NCBI GenBank assembly: GCA_014155875.1
Contig: JACEFZ010028118.1
Location: 168,319-232,318, forward strand
Length of the DNA stretch: 64,000 bases
DNA from: Cepaea nemoralis
Lineage: Eukaryota > Mollusca > Gastropoda > Stylommatophora > Helicidae
Direction of reading: 5' to 3'
The first letter of the stretch is position 1. Each line of letters opens with the position of its first letter. Position numbers and translations under genes: made by a program. Of this stretch, positions 9,982 through 20,436 are shown piece after piece. The notes beneath the pieces are model-generated. The model made no database searches, had not been told where the DNA came from, and was given only the letters and a program-made list of their open reading frames with translations.

Positions 9982-11298
9982 ATGGCAACTTTAGCTGATT
10001 TCATAAAAGCAGGCAAGGAATTAGAATACACAGGAAAGGACTTAGAGCAATATGCTGATCGAAAATTTAAGGAAGCAAAAGATGCTGTGAGAGATGAACG
10101 TGCACGAGAAAGACAACACCAGATGGAACTAGCTGAGATAACAAAACAAAAGGAGTTAGAAATAAAACATAAGCAATTAGAACAAGATAAAGAGATAAAA
10201 CACAAAGAGGCACAATTGGCGGAAGAAACTAAACAGAAGCAGTTGGAACATGATAAGGAGATTAAACAGAAAGAAATAGAATTAAAGCAAAAACAATTAG
10301 ATCAGGAAAAGGAAATTAAACAAAAAGAATTAGAAGTAAAGCAAAAAGAGATAGATGAAATGGCAAGAGTGAAAGAAAAACAAATACAGGTAGAATCAGA
10401 GACACAGTTAAAGATGAAAGGTATGGATGTAGACTTACACTTAGAGAGCTCCGCTACAAAACTAAAAAGTCAGCAAGAAGAAAATAAATTCAATAAGTAC
10501 ACAAACATTATCAAACCATTTTGTAAAGAAGATTCCATATCAGCCTGGACAGAAAATGTCGAATACCAATTTAAATACCACCAAGTACCAATCGATATGT
10601 GGGCCATGATCTACATGAAGAACTTAAGTGGGGAGCCCCTTAAAGTGATAGAATCAATACCAACTGAGCTTAGATCTAACTATCAGTACATCCATGATAG
10701 GATAATGCAACATTTTTTACTTGATGCCCCTGGGTATCAAGTACAGTTTTCCAATTTAAAACCTAAGCCAAGCGAGACCTTTATCGATTATGTCTCAAAT
10801 GTACAAAGCGTACTAAATAGATGGCTTAGTGCATCAAAAATAGGAAAGGAGTTTGATAAACTTAAGAATTTAATAGCCATGGATAAAGTCATATCCACTA
10901 TACCATCTACTTTCGCTAAATTCTTGCAGCAGTCAGACATTGAGACCATAGAACAATTTGAAAAGAAAGGCTCTGCATATTTTTCTTCAAATAGAGATAT
11001 TTTCAAGACATCAAATAGCGACACTGAAATAGTTTCTTTTCTGAAGGAACAACCTAAAAGCTATCAGAGCAATAAAAAACCATTTCATAGAGTCGACAAG
11101 AAAGATAAGAAAGTATCGAAATGTGTCTATTGTCAACTTTTTCATGATACTTATTCTATGTGTGATAAATCACCAAACTATCGGTCACATCTTGAGATGG
11201 TCATTAAGAAGCAACAAAAAAAAAAAGAACTGCATACAGGCGTGCAGTCAAATGCTTCTTCTGTTCTAGCTACGGGCACTATTCAAATAAGTGCCTAG
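9982..11298 (+). CDS. gag: Gag: coiled coil + SCAN-type capsid + variant zinc knuckle
   Basis: A 438-residue protein from an ATG at 9982. Residues about 40-150 are a Lys/Glu/Gln-rich heptad-like coiled coil built of repeated KQKELE, KQLEQDKEIK-type units. Residues about 170-345 resemble a Ty3/gypsy capsid; the helical stretch from FLLDAPGYQVQF through FIDYVSNV, LNRWL and MDKVISTIPSTF matches the pattern of SCAN domains. Known literature derives SCAN from the capsid of a Gmr1-like retrotransposon. Near residue 377 lies CVYCQLFHDTYSMC, a C-x2-C-x3-H-x5-C variant of the usual x4/x4 zinc knuckle. Gag would form particles in the cytoplasm. The frame is intact. The next frame starts 11 bases after the stop in a different reading frame. 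Confidence 0.85.
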   Translation: MATLADFIKAGKELEYTGKDLEQYADRKFKEAKDAVRDERARERQHQMELAEITKQKELEIKHKQLEQDKEIKHKEAQLAEETKQKQLEHDKEIKQKEIELKQKQLDQEKEIKQKELEVKQKEIDEMARVKEKQIQVESETQLKMKGMDVDLHLESSATKLKSQQEENKFNKYTNIIKPFCKEDSISAWTENVEYQFKYHQVPIDMWAMIYMKNLSGEPLKVIESIPTELRSNYQYIHDRIMQHFLLDAPGYQVQFSNLKPKPSETFIDYVSNVQSVLNRWLSASKIGKEFDKLKNLIAMDKVISTIPSTFAKFLQQSDIETIEQFEKKGSAYFSSNRDIFKTSNSDTEIVSFLKEQPKSYQSNKKPFHRVDKKDKKVSKCVYCQLFHDTYSMCDKSPNYRSHLEMVIKKQQKKKELHTGVQSNASSVLATGTIQISA

Positions 11299-11309
11299 GC
11301 CGCCAAAGA

Positions 11310-12443
11310 ATGAAGGCCAACAATGCTATTTTGATTGATACATCTTCTGATAGTGGTAGTGAGACTGAGTGTGATATCGAGAATGTAGTACCTTTTAACC
11401 AATCTGAAGATGTTTGTTGTGTAAACGATGTATTAAGCTTTGACAATTGTGAGCGATGTCACCAATTTCATGCAGACGGCAAACTTACATGTGGGCATAT
11501 TGTAACATCCTCCTTGGAGAATGCAAATGCAGCTATAGCCTCCAGAGGCAATCTATTGTTTCACTCTGCAATGGTCAATAAGAAGCCATGCCGATGTTTG
11601 CTTGACAGTGGGAGCTCTATTATTGGTGTGAAAAAGGAACTTGTTAATCCAAAGGATTATACTGGTGACCCTGTAAAATGCCGTACTTTTTCTGGTAAGA
11701 TAGAAACCTATCCTCTGGCAAGAGCCCGTATAAACACCCCGTTCCTTTCTGGTACCTTTACGTGTGCAATACTAGACAACCCTTGTACTGATTTAATTCT
11801 TGGGTGTCTACCCCAGCTAAAGCACTGCACAGATGAAGAAATATCCGCCTGGGAGGAGGAAAATGGACTAACTCCAGTGAACAGTGCAGATATCCTCAAA
11901 CATCACAGCCCCAACAAAGGTGCTAGAACTAGTAATCTTGAACCAGACCAAGACATACTGTTTTTACTTCCAGACAAACAGAATCTATTATTGACCTCAT
12001 GGCAAGGGTCATTCAAAGTGGTACGAAAAATTTCGGATGTCGATTATGAAATATCGATAAACGGACACTTAAAGATATTTCATATCAACATGTTGAAACC
12101 CTACTTTTCACGACAAGAGACAGAATTAGTGACAGACGAACACAATGCACCCACACCTATGGATGAGACGACAGACGTACACAACGCAACTACACTAGTT
12201 AGCGAAACTGGCAAATCCGACGAGATGCATACACTTAGTGAGATTACAGAAAACGCACTTAGCACCACAACCGTACTGAATCAGGTAGACGACGACGGGA
12301 TGGAACTACCCGTTCCAATTGTGGACAAGACTGCGACATTAGATTGTATACGGTTAGAAACGGGACTGACAGAAGAACAACGACGACAGATAATAGAATT
12401 AGTGACTGAATATAAGGACATATTTTCCGACTATTCCAGGTAG
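11310..12443 (+). CDS. pol: Pol N-terminal part: aspartic protease fused to integrase C-terminal (GPY/F) module
   Basis: A 377-residue frame. A retropepsin-type protease lies near residues 85-175, with the catalytic LLDSGSSIIG motif and DLILG flap partner. After a linker the protein jumps to an integrase C-terminal module, near residues 218-275, with SWQGSFKV and FHINMLKPYF. The integrase zinc-binding domain and DDE core expected between them are missing, with the frame kept. The last 30 residues (LTEEQRRQ...YKDIFS) are the usual lead-in to the RT domain. The frame stops at 12441-12443 and RT continues in the +1 frame. The element's own integration function is therefore lost, while protease looks intact. 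Confidence 0.85.
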   Translation: MKANNAILIDTSSDSGSETECDIENVVPFNQSEDVCCVNDVLSFDNCERCHQFHADGKLTCGHIVTSSLENANAAIASRGNLLFHSAMVNKKPCRCLLDSGSSIIGVKKELVNPKDYTGDPVKCRTFSGKIETYPLARARINTPFLSGTFTCAILDNPCTDLILGCLPQLKHCTDEEISAWEEENGLTPVNSADILKHHSPNKGARTSNLEPDQDILFLLPDKQNLLLTSWQGSFKVVRKISDVDYEISINGHLKIFHINMLKPYFSRQETELVTDEHNAPTPMDETTDVHNATTLVSETGKSDEMHTLSEITENALSTTTVLNQVDDDGMELPVPIVDKTATLDCIRLETGLTEEQRRQIIELVTEYKDIFSDYSR

Positions 12444-13767
12444 GACGGACAGGATCGAGCACTCCATCCTTCTTTCGGACTCGAAGCCTATCAAATGCAG
12501 GCCGTACTCTATCCCACTAAGCTATAGAGAAAATATAAATAAGGAAATTCTTAATTTAGAAGCTAGTGGAATCATTCAAAAGTCTACATCTGAGTACTCC
12601 TTTCCAATCGTCCTGGTCAAGAAAAAAGACTCCACCATTCGTCTTTGTGTGGACTATAGAAAACTCAACAATGTCACTAAGATCGACGCAGAACCAATTC
12701 CTTCCTGCGAAGATCTTATTCTTGATATGTCCACCTCCAAAATCTTTTCTAAATTAGACCTTACTAAGGGATATTGGCAGGTCCCTATGCAGGCTCAATC
12801 TATCCATCTTACTGCATTCTCAACACCTCTAGGGCTTTACGAGTGGCGATTCCTTCCTTTCGGACTTCGTAATGCTCCTGCCACTTTCGTACGCTTAACT
12901 AGAGATCTACTACATGGAGTGACGAATACGGTGACCTATATAGATGATATTTGTGTCCATACAGAGGACTGGACAACACACTTACTGAAACTAAGACATG
13001 TCTTCGATAGGTTGCGACTCTTCGGTCTCACTGTCAAACCGAGCAAAGTCGAATTGGGCCTACAAGAAATTGATTTTTTAGGTCATATCATTTCACAAGG
13101 ACAACTAAAAACTGACAATAGAATTATTACCAAAATTATGAACCTGACCATGCCTACAACAAAGAAGCAGGTCAGGAGCCTTTTGGGTTTAGTAAATTAT
13201 TATAGCAAGTTCATACCGAACTTAGCTGAAATTACAAGTGTATTTTCAAATGTTTTAAAAGCATCAGTAAAATTGGATGTCAAAGATGCATTATTAATTT
13301 CTGCATTGTCAAAATTGAAAATTCTATTTAGTAATGTACCAATCCTCCGCTTGCCTAATCCTAGGCTCGTTTATTATCTTAGGACAGATGCCAGCAGGAT
13401 TTCCATCGCTGCAGTACTAGGCCAGTTTTATGATGGCATCTTCCATCCGATTTGCTACGTGAGCTGCAAGATCACACCGGCTGAGTCCAGATATTCCATA
13501 TCAGATTTGGAAGCCATAAGCGTCATCTATTCGGTGAGGAAGTTGCATCGATTTCTAGCGGGTAATCACTTTGTAGTCCAGACTGACAACTCCCCGATCA
13601 CGGTCATACAAAGTGGGGTACATCGGAATTACCGCATCTACAGGTGGTCGTTAATATTACAGAATTATACTTTTAGTATAGAGCATATTAAGGGTAGGGA
13701 CAACATTATTGCTGATACCCTTAGTCGACCATCTGAGGTAGAAATACCTGATATTCCACACGAATAG
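12442..13767 (+). CDS. pol: Pol C-terminal part: reverse transcriptase and RNase H
   Basis: The frame opens directly at the stop of the preceding one. From CRPYSIPL onward it shows RT motifs in order: LCVDYRKLN, KLDLTKGYWQ, FLPFGLRNAPATF, the catalytic YIDD (VTYIDDICVH), FLGHIIS and VRSLLGLVNYY. RNase H follows from RTDASRISIAAVLGQ through ISDLEAISV and VQTDNSPI to RDNIIADTLSRP. Comparison with element 2 suggests one extra base near 12441, so either a single indel or a programmed shift separates it from protease. It makes cDNA from element RNA in the particle. No chromodomain or envelope frame follows. Confidence 0.88.
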   Translation, partial: RTDRIEHSILLSDSKPIKCRPYSIPLSYRENINKEILNLEASGIIQKSTSEYSFPIVLVKKKDSTIRLCVDYRKLNNVTKIDAEPIPSCEDLILDMSTSKIFSKLDLTKGYWQVPMQAQSIHLTAFSTPLGLYEWRFLPFGLRNAPATFVRLTRDLLHGVTNTVTYIDDICVHTEDWTTHLLKLRHVFDRLRLFGLTVKPSKVELGLQEIDFLGHIISQGQLKTDNRIITKIMNLTMPTTKKQVRSLLGLVNYYSKFIPNLAEITSVFSNVLKASVKLDVKDALLISALSKLKILFSNVPILRLPNPRLVYYLRTDASRISIAAVLGQFYDGIFHPICYVSCKITPAESRYSISDLEAISVIYSVRKLHRFLAGNHFVVQTDNSPITVIQSGVHRNYRIYRWSLILQNYTFSIEHIKGRDNIIADTLSRPSEVEIPDIPHE

Positions 13768-15883
13768 GTACTTGAGAAATGTTAAGTTAGTACACTTTAA
13801 AAGATATCCTGTGTAGATTATACTATTGATTATATAGACATCAGGATCAGAACTGTGTGCTAAGAACAGTGAACTACCATGTGTCCGTAGACAGCAGAAT
13901 GACAACGGTGCGCCAAGAACAAGGAAATCACCGTGTGTACATAGACAGCTCGTTACTTACTATGCTCCATTTGAGCTCCGGTGAATCACCTGTGTTACTC
14001 ATATCAGAACAGTGTCAGAACATTGTGAAATAACAGACACGAAGATACTTGTCTACGACACCAGCGGACTCAACGAGTGTAAGAATACCCATAGGACACA
14101 AGTATGACTGTGTAGTGTAGATAGCATACCCAGGATAAGTGTGTATACATAAACTATGCCAACGAAAGCAATTTCTATACTTTATGGCAACCACTAACCT
14201 GAGGTAAATAGACATCATGTATATATACTTATTCTGATATGTAATATAACGGTTTTAATATAGTGGTAAATTATAGTTAGATTAGTTACTTTAATATAGA
14301 GTTAGATTAGATTTAGCGAATAGAATAGATTTTTTATTATATTTTAGATAAATCATTAATTTACCCACTTACTTAGCATAAAATTAGAGTAGGATAGTAC
14401 TTTAAACATGATAATAGCGAATTAAATATTAGTATAAAAAGCTTAACATAGAAACACCATTTATTCATTTAATTTCATTTTATTTCATTCCATCTTTATG
14501 AACACTTTAACAACCTCATCAGTTAGGACTAAAATTAGGTTATATTTTATAGGATAAAAGTATTATACTTATGAACATACATCATTTATACCATGTAGAT
14601 TAAAAATATCCATTTTATTTGTTTCATTTAAACATTAAAAACATTATTTAGAATTTTTGTTACATTTCACATTACCCATTTCATAAAGATACATAACTCA
14701 TCTCACATCATTTAATTTTTTAGATAGTTAGATTACTTCCCTTAAATTAGGTTAATTTTGTACAACAAAATAGAATATAGATAGTTAGAGAATTAGTATT
14801 AGTATTTATATAGAATATAGTGTCAATAATATCAGGGTACAATATATCAACCCTATTTCATCCATGTAAATACTTTGTAAATACATGACTCGTGCAGTAA
14901 CTTAAGCACAGTCATGAAGCTCAACGCTTTTTCAAACTGAGCTAAACTTGTACAGTGTCACTTCAAGGTATTTAAATAATTGTGGGAATAAAAGATGTGT
15001 GACAGAAGTGTGAAAGTGAGAGAAAATGGTAAATATACAATGGAGAGTGAAGGCAGCCAGCGGATTTTTTCTGCCGCTCAGCGCGACTCTTTATTATTTG
15101 TCTGCGTCAGGCGTTTGTTTTCAATGTTGTAATGTGCTGTCTTAAATGTTTTGTGGGTAGTTTAGAGTAAACCTGAGATAGAGTATTTTAAGTCTCATAA
15201 GACGGAAACGTAGTCACGAATTAGTGTTATACACTTGTTTGTGGCCACAATTAACCGAATTATGGCACTTGAAAACTAACTTGCATACATATTTATAGAC
15301 AGACACACATGTTAGAAGGTAAATTATATGATTAGTTAGATTCAAACACGCAAACAACCAGGAAAACACACATGTAAAGCACATACATTTTTTAGAACAA
15401 AGGAATATAACTTCGGGTCAGGGGACACAATAGACAACGAAACACTAACTTAGCAGTGAAAGATAACTTTACACGCGGAAGCGAGATAGGTAAAGCCTGT
15501 CGCACACAGCTTGTGCAAGTGTTGTTTATTATTATATGGGGGACATGAAGCAATTCATGTGTTGACCCTAAGAAAGTCAACTTTGTATGGGTAGTGAGTT
15601 AATTTACTATTTGAGGGCAGGTCTTATAAGACAACGGTCCGGTTCAGACAAACCTCTAATTATATAATATTGCGATTGAGAAGAGGGCTCACGCCAACCT
15701 GACAAGTTTGTGGCGATCAGCAGTAGCCAAGTAAAGTGATACTACACTGTGACAATAGTCAGTAGAGGTCTATTGGGATACCCAGAACCAAGTTATCAGG
15801 AGTCTTTGACAAAAATTAGATACACTAAATTTTTTAGAAACCTCTTGCGTCACAACCATGAGTCAAAGTTTGTAACGCAACAC
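13768..15883 (+). other. Long noncoding 3' region of element 1
   Basis: About 2.1 kb between the RNase H stop and the polypurine tract, very AT-rich at 14200-14900, without long open frames or recognised domains. No env-like gene is present. Confidence 0.7.
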
Positions 15884-15895
15884 AGGAGGGGAGGG
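15884..15895 (+). promoter_or_regulatory. Polypurine tract of element 1
   Basis: aggaggggaggg lies four bases before the 3' LTR. This is the expected position of the plus-strand primer. Confidence 0.85.
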
Positions 15896-15899
15896 TGTG

Positions 15900-16498
15900 T
15901 GTCAAAGACTCAAGTATAGAGGAGGAAGACCACCCTGAATGAGTGGTCTACCTCAAGTAGATTAGAGGTAACCCAGTGCCCCTACATCAGGGCAGGGTAG
16001 GTGATAGGAAGGGGAACTAGTAATTAGTTCTCTCATGAGACACGGAGGTGTCAACCAGAGAGTTAGCACTCTGGTCACGGCATGATCACGGCAACGTGAA
16101 ACTAGAGTGTAACTCAAGAGAGGCCACTACTCGAGCGTGCCGAATGAGGCCGCACGCAAAAAGCCGTAGTGCGCCCCGAGTCCTTCCGCGTACTGTGTAA
16201 ACAGCACGCGGAGTAGAATCAGACGGGACACAGACTTCAGAGTGATAACATCGCTTAGCGATGCTTGTTTCGTTAGCCGAGTAGATAGATTTGCGATAGG
16301 GTTAGGAAACGACTAGTGATAGGAAGTTCTGTGCATTTATTCTTGTGTGATTTGTTAGCGACTGTTTGTTGTACATTGATGTGATACAAAGAGCCAGTGG
16401 CAATAAAATGTGTAACCAATTCCTCTCGTACGACTAGCAAGTCTTTTGTGTGGTGCGAGAGAAGTATCCTAGAATGCCTGTGACATCGGTTGCTGACA
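15900..16498 (+). repeat. 3' LTR of element 1
   Basis: 599 bp, TG...CA ends, AATAAA at 16402-16407, four differences from the 5' LTR. It is followed by the agtac target duplication at 16499-16503, after which the palindrome arm resumes. Confidence 0.93.
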
Positions 16499-16503
16499 AG
16501 TAC

Positions 16504-16814
16504 ACAAAATGGCTGATCAATAGGTGATGTTATACCTAATATGATCATATACACACCATGTACAACGATGTAGAACTTTGATCATAAACCGGTGGTTATT
16601 TATTAAACGAGAAAGAATTCTGGGATATGATAGACAAAAAAACTTACAGCTGGAATCGTCTCTGTAGTGTATTTGGTATTTGGACGTTGTTGTATAGCGT
16701 ATGTAAGAATGTCGTGTCCGTGTACTGTTTTGATAAACTCATCAAAGTTTTGTCTGTTTCGGATTAGTTGTGGAATTTCTAAGACAGAAGCGTTATTGGA
16801 AGATGCGTGGTAGA
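16504..16814. repeat. Inner palindrome arm, right, distal part
   Basis: Reverse complement of 4249-4559, continuing the arm broken at 8214. It ends at agatgcgtggtaga, where LINE sequence begins. Confidence 0.9.
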
Positions 16815-16818
16815 GCAT
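16603..16818 (-). pseudogene. Truncated 3' end of a second C2H2 gene copy
   Basis: The minus strand encodes the last 70 residues of the 3636-4460 protein (YHASSNNASVLEIPQL and onward), with a handful of substitutions near the end. The stop/AATAAA overlap is conserved. Everything upstream, including both zinc fingers and the promoter, is replaced by LINE sequence. Confidence 0.88.
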
Positions 16819-19267
16819 GAACGGTGCTGCACAACGTAGGGGTATTCCAGACTTTCAAGGCACAGACCTCGCATGGAAAAAGTCGGATGCGGGTAAAGGT
16901 AAGGCCCTTCTTGTACGCTACATAGAACAGACTGACCAGAAAGACGAGCCCGCCAGACAGAGAACCACAACGACACTCTCTCAGTTGTGCTAGGGGGTCG
17001 GGACAGACGAAGAATGGACAATCACAGCTGAGATATTGCGTGCGATGCTCAAGAAATCACCTAACACCACCCTAGGCCCAGACGGCATCCGATATGGTGA
17101 CTTACTGGTGATATCAGATGATGACATGGAAGAACTGGCCAGAGAATTCAACACCAGTATCCAGAGGGGTCAGGTCAAAGAAGAATGGCTACACAGCTAC
17201 TTTCTGCCGCTGCCAAAACCGAACAAAGACCATTCCAAGATAAGCGGCTACAGAATCATTACGATGCAGAATAATGTTGGCAATCTACTGAAGAAAAGTG
17301 TAGCACACAGACTTGCTTGGGACTTGGAACAGCTCGGATACTTCCCGCCCACACTTGGAGGATACAGACGCAACAAAGAGTCATGGCTGAATGCGGCGGT
17401 CTTTGCTCAAGATGTTTACGAAGGATTTCAGGTCAGAGAAGAGACATGTGCGGCCGCCATAGACTTAGAGGACGCATATAATAGAGTATCTTTCGAGCAC
17501 TTGATGCAAACCCTCCTCAGACTGAAAGTGGACCCTCACCTTGTACGATGGATAGCTGCAGTTCTGCTCCAAAGGAAGGTGGTGCTAAGATGCGGGAGTT
17601 GGTCTTCTGAGCAGATAACGATATGTCCAGGATTGCCGCAGGGTTCACCACTGTCACCAGTACTATTCAACGTGTATACGGTGCCGATCACTGAACAACA
17701 GTTAGACGGGAGGGGTAGGACTCTGTCATTCGTTGACGACATCCTCGTGTATCGACAGTGTCGAGATAGACAGGCGGTTGCCAATGATATGCAGGGCGAA
17801 CTAGATCGAATTTCCTCATGGTGTGCTGATGCCGATGCCCTTGTCAACCCTGCAAAGGCAACGGTTACATGGTTCTCACTAAACAACCATATTGTGAAAA
17901 CAGACCTGCCGGCAGTAAGAATAGATGGGAGCAGTTTGAGTAGAACCCAGTCAATGACATATCTTGGCGTGAGGCTTGATCGTAGCCTGTCCTTCAGAGA
18001 TCATGTCGATTATGTCATAACGAAGGCGCTCGAAAAGGTTTGTCAGCAATGAGAGTCATAGCGACTGCCAATATCGAGCAAAGACTGCTAATACTTCTGT
18101 TCCAAGGACTTGTGCTTTCACGCATCAAGTATGCCCTGGCCATCCTCACTGTCAGCCCTACACAGATTGGAAGACTTGAAAAGGTACAAAACGAAGCCAT
18201 GCGCATCATTTTGGGCTGCACGAGAGACACCAGCTGTGTAGCAATGAGATACCTCCCTGACTTCCCGACAATGGAACAGAGGATCAAGATCTGGAGAGCT
18301 CGTGCATACTTAAAAATAAGTGCAGATGAGCAGCACCCTCTGCATGACGCTATATTCAGAGAAAAGGGTGACAGGCTAAAGAGGGGCAAATCATGGATGG
18401 GTCGGGCGGAAGATGTCGCCAGACAGGTCTGCAGTCTTACCAGTATCAACCACGGCAAGGAATGGGTGCCGGTGCCTCCAGCTTTTAAGTGCACTTTCTC
18501 CTGCATTATCACCCTCGACAGACGGTGCAGAGAGCAGAACCCTGCCGCTGTCAATGCAGAGGTTAACGCGCTCATCTATGAACACTCAGATAGCCCCGAA
18601 GTGCTCATCTATACAGATGGATCTGTTGTAAAGCAGCAGAGAAGTGCGTGGGCATTTACAGCCGGTTCAGCGGGCCGAACCGTTCAATAATCCAGTGGTG
18701 CCCGCTCTATGACCACGAGCAGCATGACGATGGAGGTGATGGCAGTTACACAGGCTTTCATATGGCTGGAGTCTCAGCATTATACTAACGTGTGTGTACT
18801 AAGTGATTCAATGAGCATGATTCAGAAGGTCGAAGCTGGATCTGTACGTAGACAGTAGATTGAATCGCTGCGGAAGTCTGTTGTCCGTAAAGTCACCTTC
18901 ATCTTCGTCCCGGGACATGCGGGAGTCGAGGGAATGAACGAGCTGACAAACTGGCTGGCTCTGCACCCCCTGTAGATGGCCAGCCCATGGATCGTGCCGA
19001 TGTTATAAACGTCCTTAAAGATATGGCGAGAACAGAGGACTTTGACGTCAGTGATTCCACATCGCTGTCCAGGATGAAAGACCTGGGAGTAAGAATCGGC
19101 ACAGCCAGACGCGAGAGGTACATCGGGAAAACAAAGCGCCTCGTCAACCAACACAGAACTGGCACTATTAGCCACCGGACGCTGATGCATATGCTGGGGG
19201 GAGGATCTGAGCACCTATGGACATGTCCGGAGTGCAAAGAAGATACCCCAGATGATAACTGATAACT
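16815..19267 (+). pseudogene. I-like LINE fragment A: RT, RNase H, C-terminal zinc motif
   Basis: A 5'-truncated non-LTR retrotransposon. RT runs 17036-18052 with GPDGIRYGD, LPLPKPNKD, YRIITMQN, AAIDLEDAYN, LPQGSPLSPVLFN and FVDD at the catalytic site (Val in place of the usual Ala). After a frameshift near 18035 the thumb and connection follow (NEAMRIILGCTRD), then RNase H (IYTDGSVV at about 18610, FVPGHAGVEG near 18905). A stop at 18688 and another near 18857, plus a frameshift near 18930, break the RNase H. The end is HRTLMHMLGG...WTCPECK, a CxxC-type tail. The 3' end has gataact repeats at 19254-19268. The EN domain is absent from this copy but visible in fragment B. Confidence 0.85.
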
Positions 19268-20436
19268 GAAAGATACGAAACACGTGACACAAATGTTACT
19301 CACACACATATCAATACGCACTACCATTTCTGTTTGTTGCGGACATAACTTCACACGCGTGATGTTCCTTAGTAGTTTTGAACTGTTTCGATATTCATTT
19401 CACTTTATTCGCTTTGTAATGTAACTTAACTTGTAATAATGTAATTGTCTTTATTAACATACTGCGTATTTAGAATATTTCTATACTGTGCCTATGCCTG
19501 TTGCTTCTTTCTGTATACATTATGGTAGTATATGTCTATCGTGTGAGATGATTTTTTATTTCTAACACAGTAATACATAAGGGTAGAGACATGAAGTTTG
19601 AAACGGGGGAAAACATAAACCACGACAGGTCTCTACAGATCACTAATAACCGCTATAGGAAAACTGGCACTATGGGCATTACAGAGTAAATCACGGGTCA
19701 GGTAACCTCTCCCGCCTCGGTCGATTCAAGCGAGCTATTCTTTGTTAATATATACTGGTGATATGATTAATAGTACCAACTGTCGCCATCACAACTAATA
19801 TACAGTACACACTATTTTTGCTACCATACACCTGCGGACAATATTGCTATTTTGGTCACAGATGTTGTAAACCAACCTTAACAAAGATACTAAATACGTG
19901 ACACCGATGTTACTTTAACAGATTCCCCACACAGCGGGATTCGCTTCTCTGGCGCCTATTTTGGGTATAGTTATCAACCAGACGCATTATTTGAACCACC
20001 CATGACACCACCTGGCTCCGTTACATACTCGCCCACTGCCACACTATCCCACCACACAGTAGGACTCGAACCTGTCTAGCGATACACTGTCCCACCACAC
20101 AGTAGGACTCGAACCTGTCAAGCGACACCAATGTTATACATTTACGTCTTAATATACTCTTATAAAGTTCCTCCCTCGACCCCGACACTAATATACACCT
20201 GCCGGCAATATCGACTTTTTGCTCACAGATGTTCGCCGATCTTACCAAAGATACGAATACATCAACCCGTAACAGCCTGCGCACACCAATCGATTATGCA
20301 TACATTATGTTCCCCCACTCCCCTTTGAGCTTACTAAAATACGACCGCTCCTCATGACTCCTACAGCTCCTCCTATTTTATTTGTAAATGAGGTATTTTA
20401 TGTCTCATTACGGTGCCTAGAGACCCCCTGGTACTA
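19268..20436. repeat. Outer palindrome arm, right
   Basis: Reverse complement of 1066-2275 with scattered substitutions and small indels. It includes the inverted B-box repeat units at about 20040-20125. It begins exactly at the LINE tail and ends at ctggtactac. Confidence 0.85.

Larger units (their letters stand above)
8215..16498 (+). mobile_element. Gmr1-like Ty3/gypsy LTR retrotransposon, young, integrase core deleted
   Basis: The 8284-bp element has 599-bp LTRs, a tRNA-Leu-type primer site, a gag frame, a protease frame joined to an integrase C-terminal module, a reverse transcriptase/RNase H frame, and a polypurine tract. Order is gag, protease, integrase remnant, RT, RNase H, so the integrase trace is upstream of RT as in Gmr1-like elements. 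The zinc-binding and catalytic-core parts of integrase are absent. LTRs differ at 4 of 599 positions and the target duplication is perfect, indicating recent insertion. It interrupts the right arm of the inner palindrome. Confidence 0.9.

Noticed and set aside
13768..15899. env gene of an errantivirus-like element
   Set aside because: No open frame over 100 codons, signal peptide or membrane segment in the 3' region.
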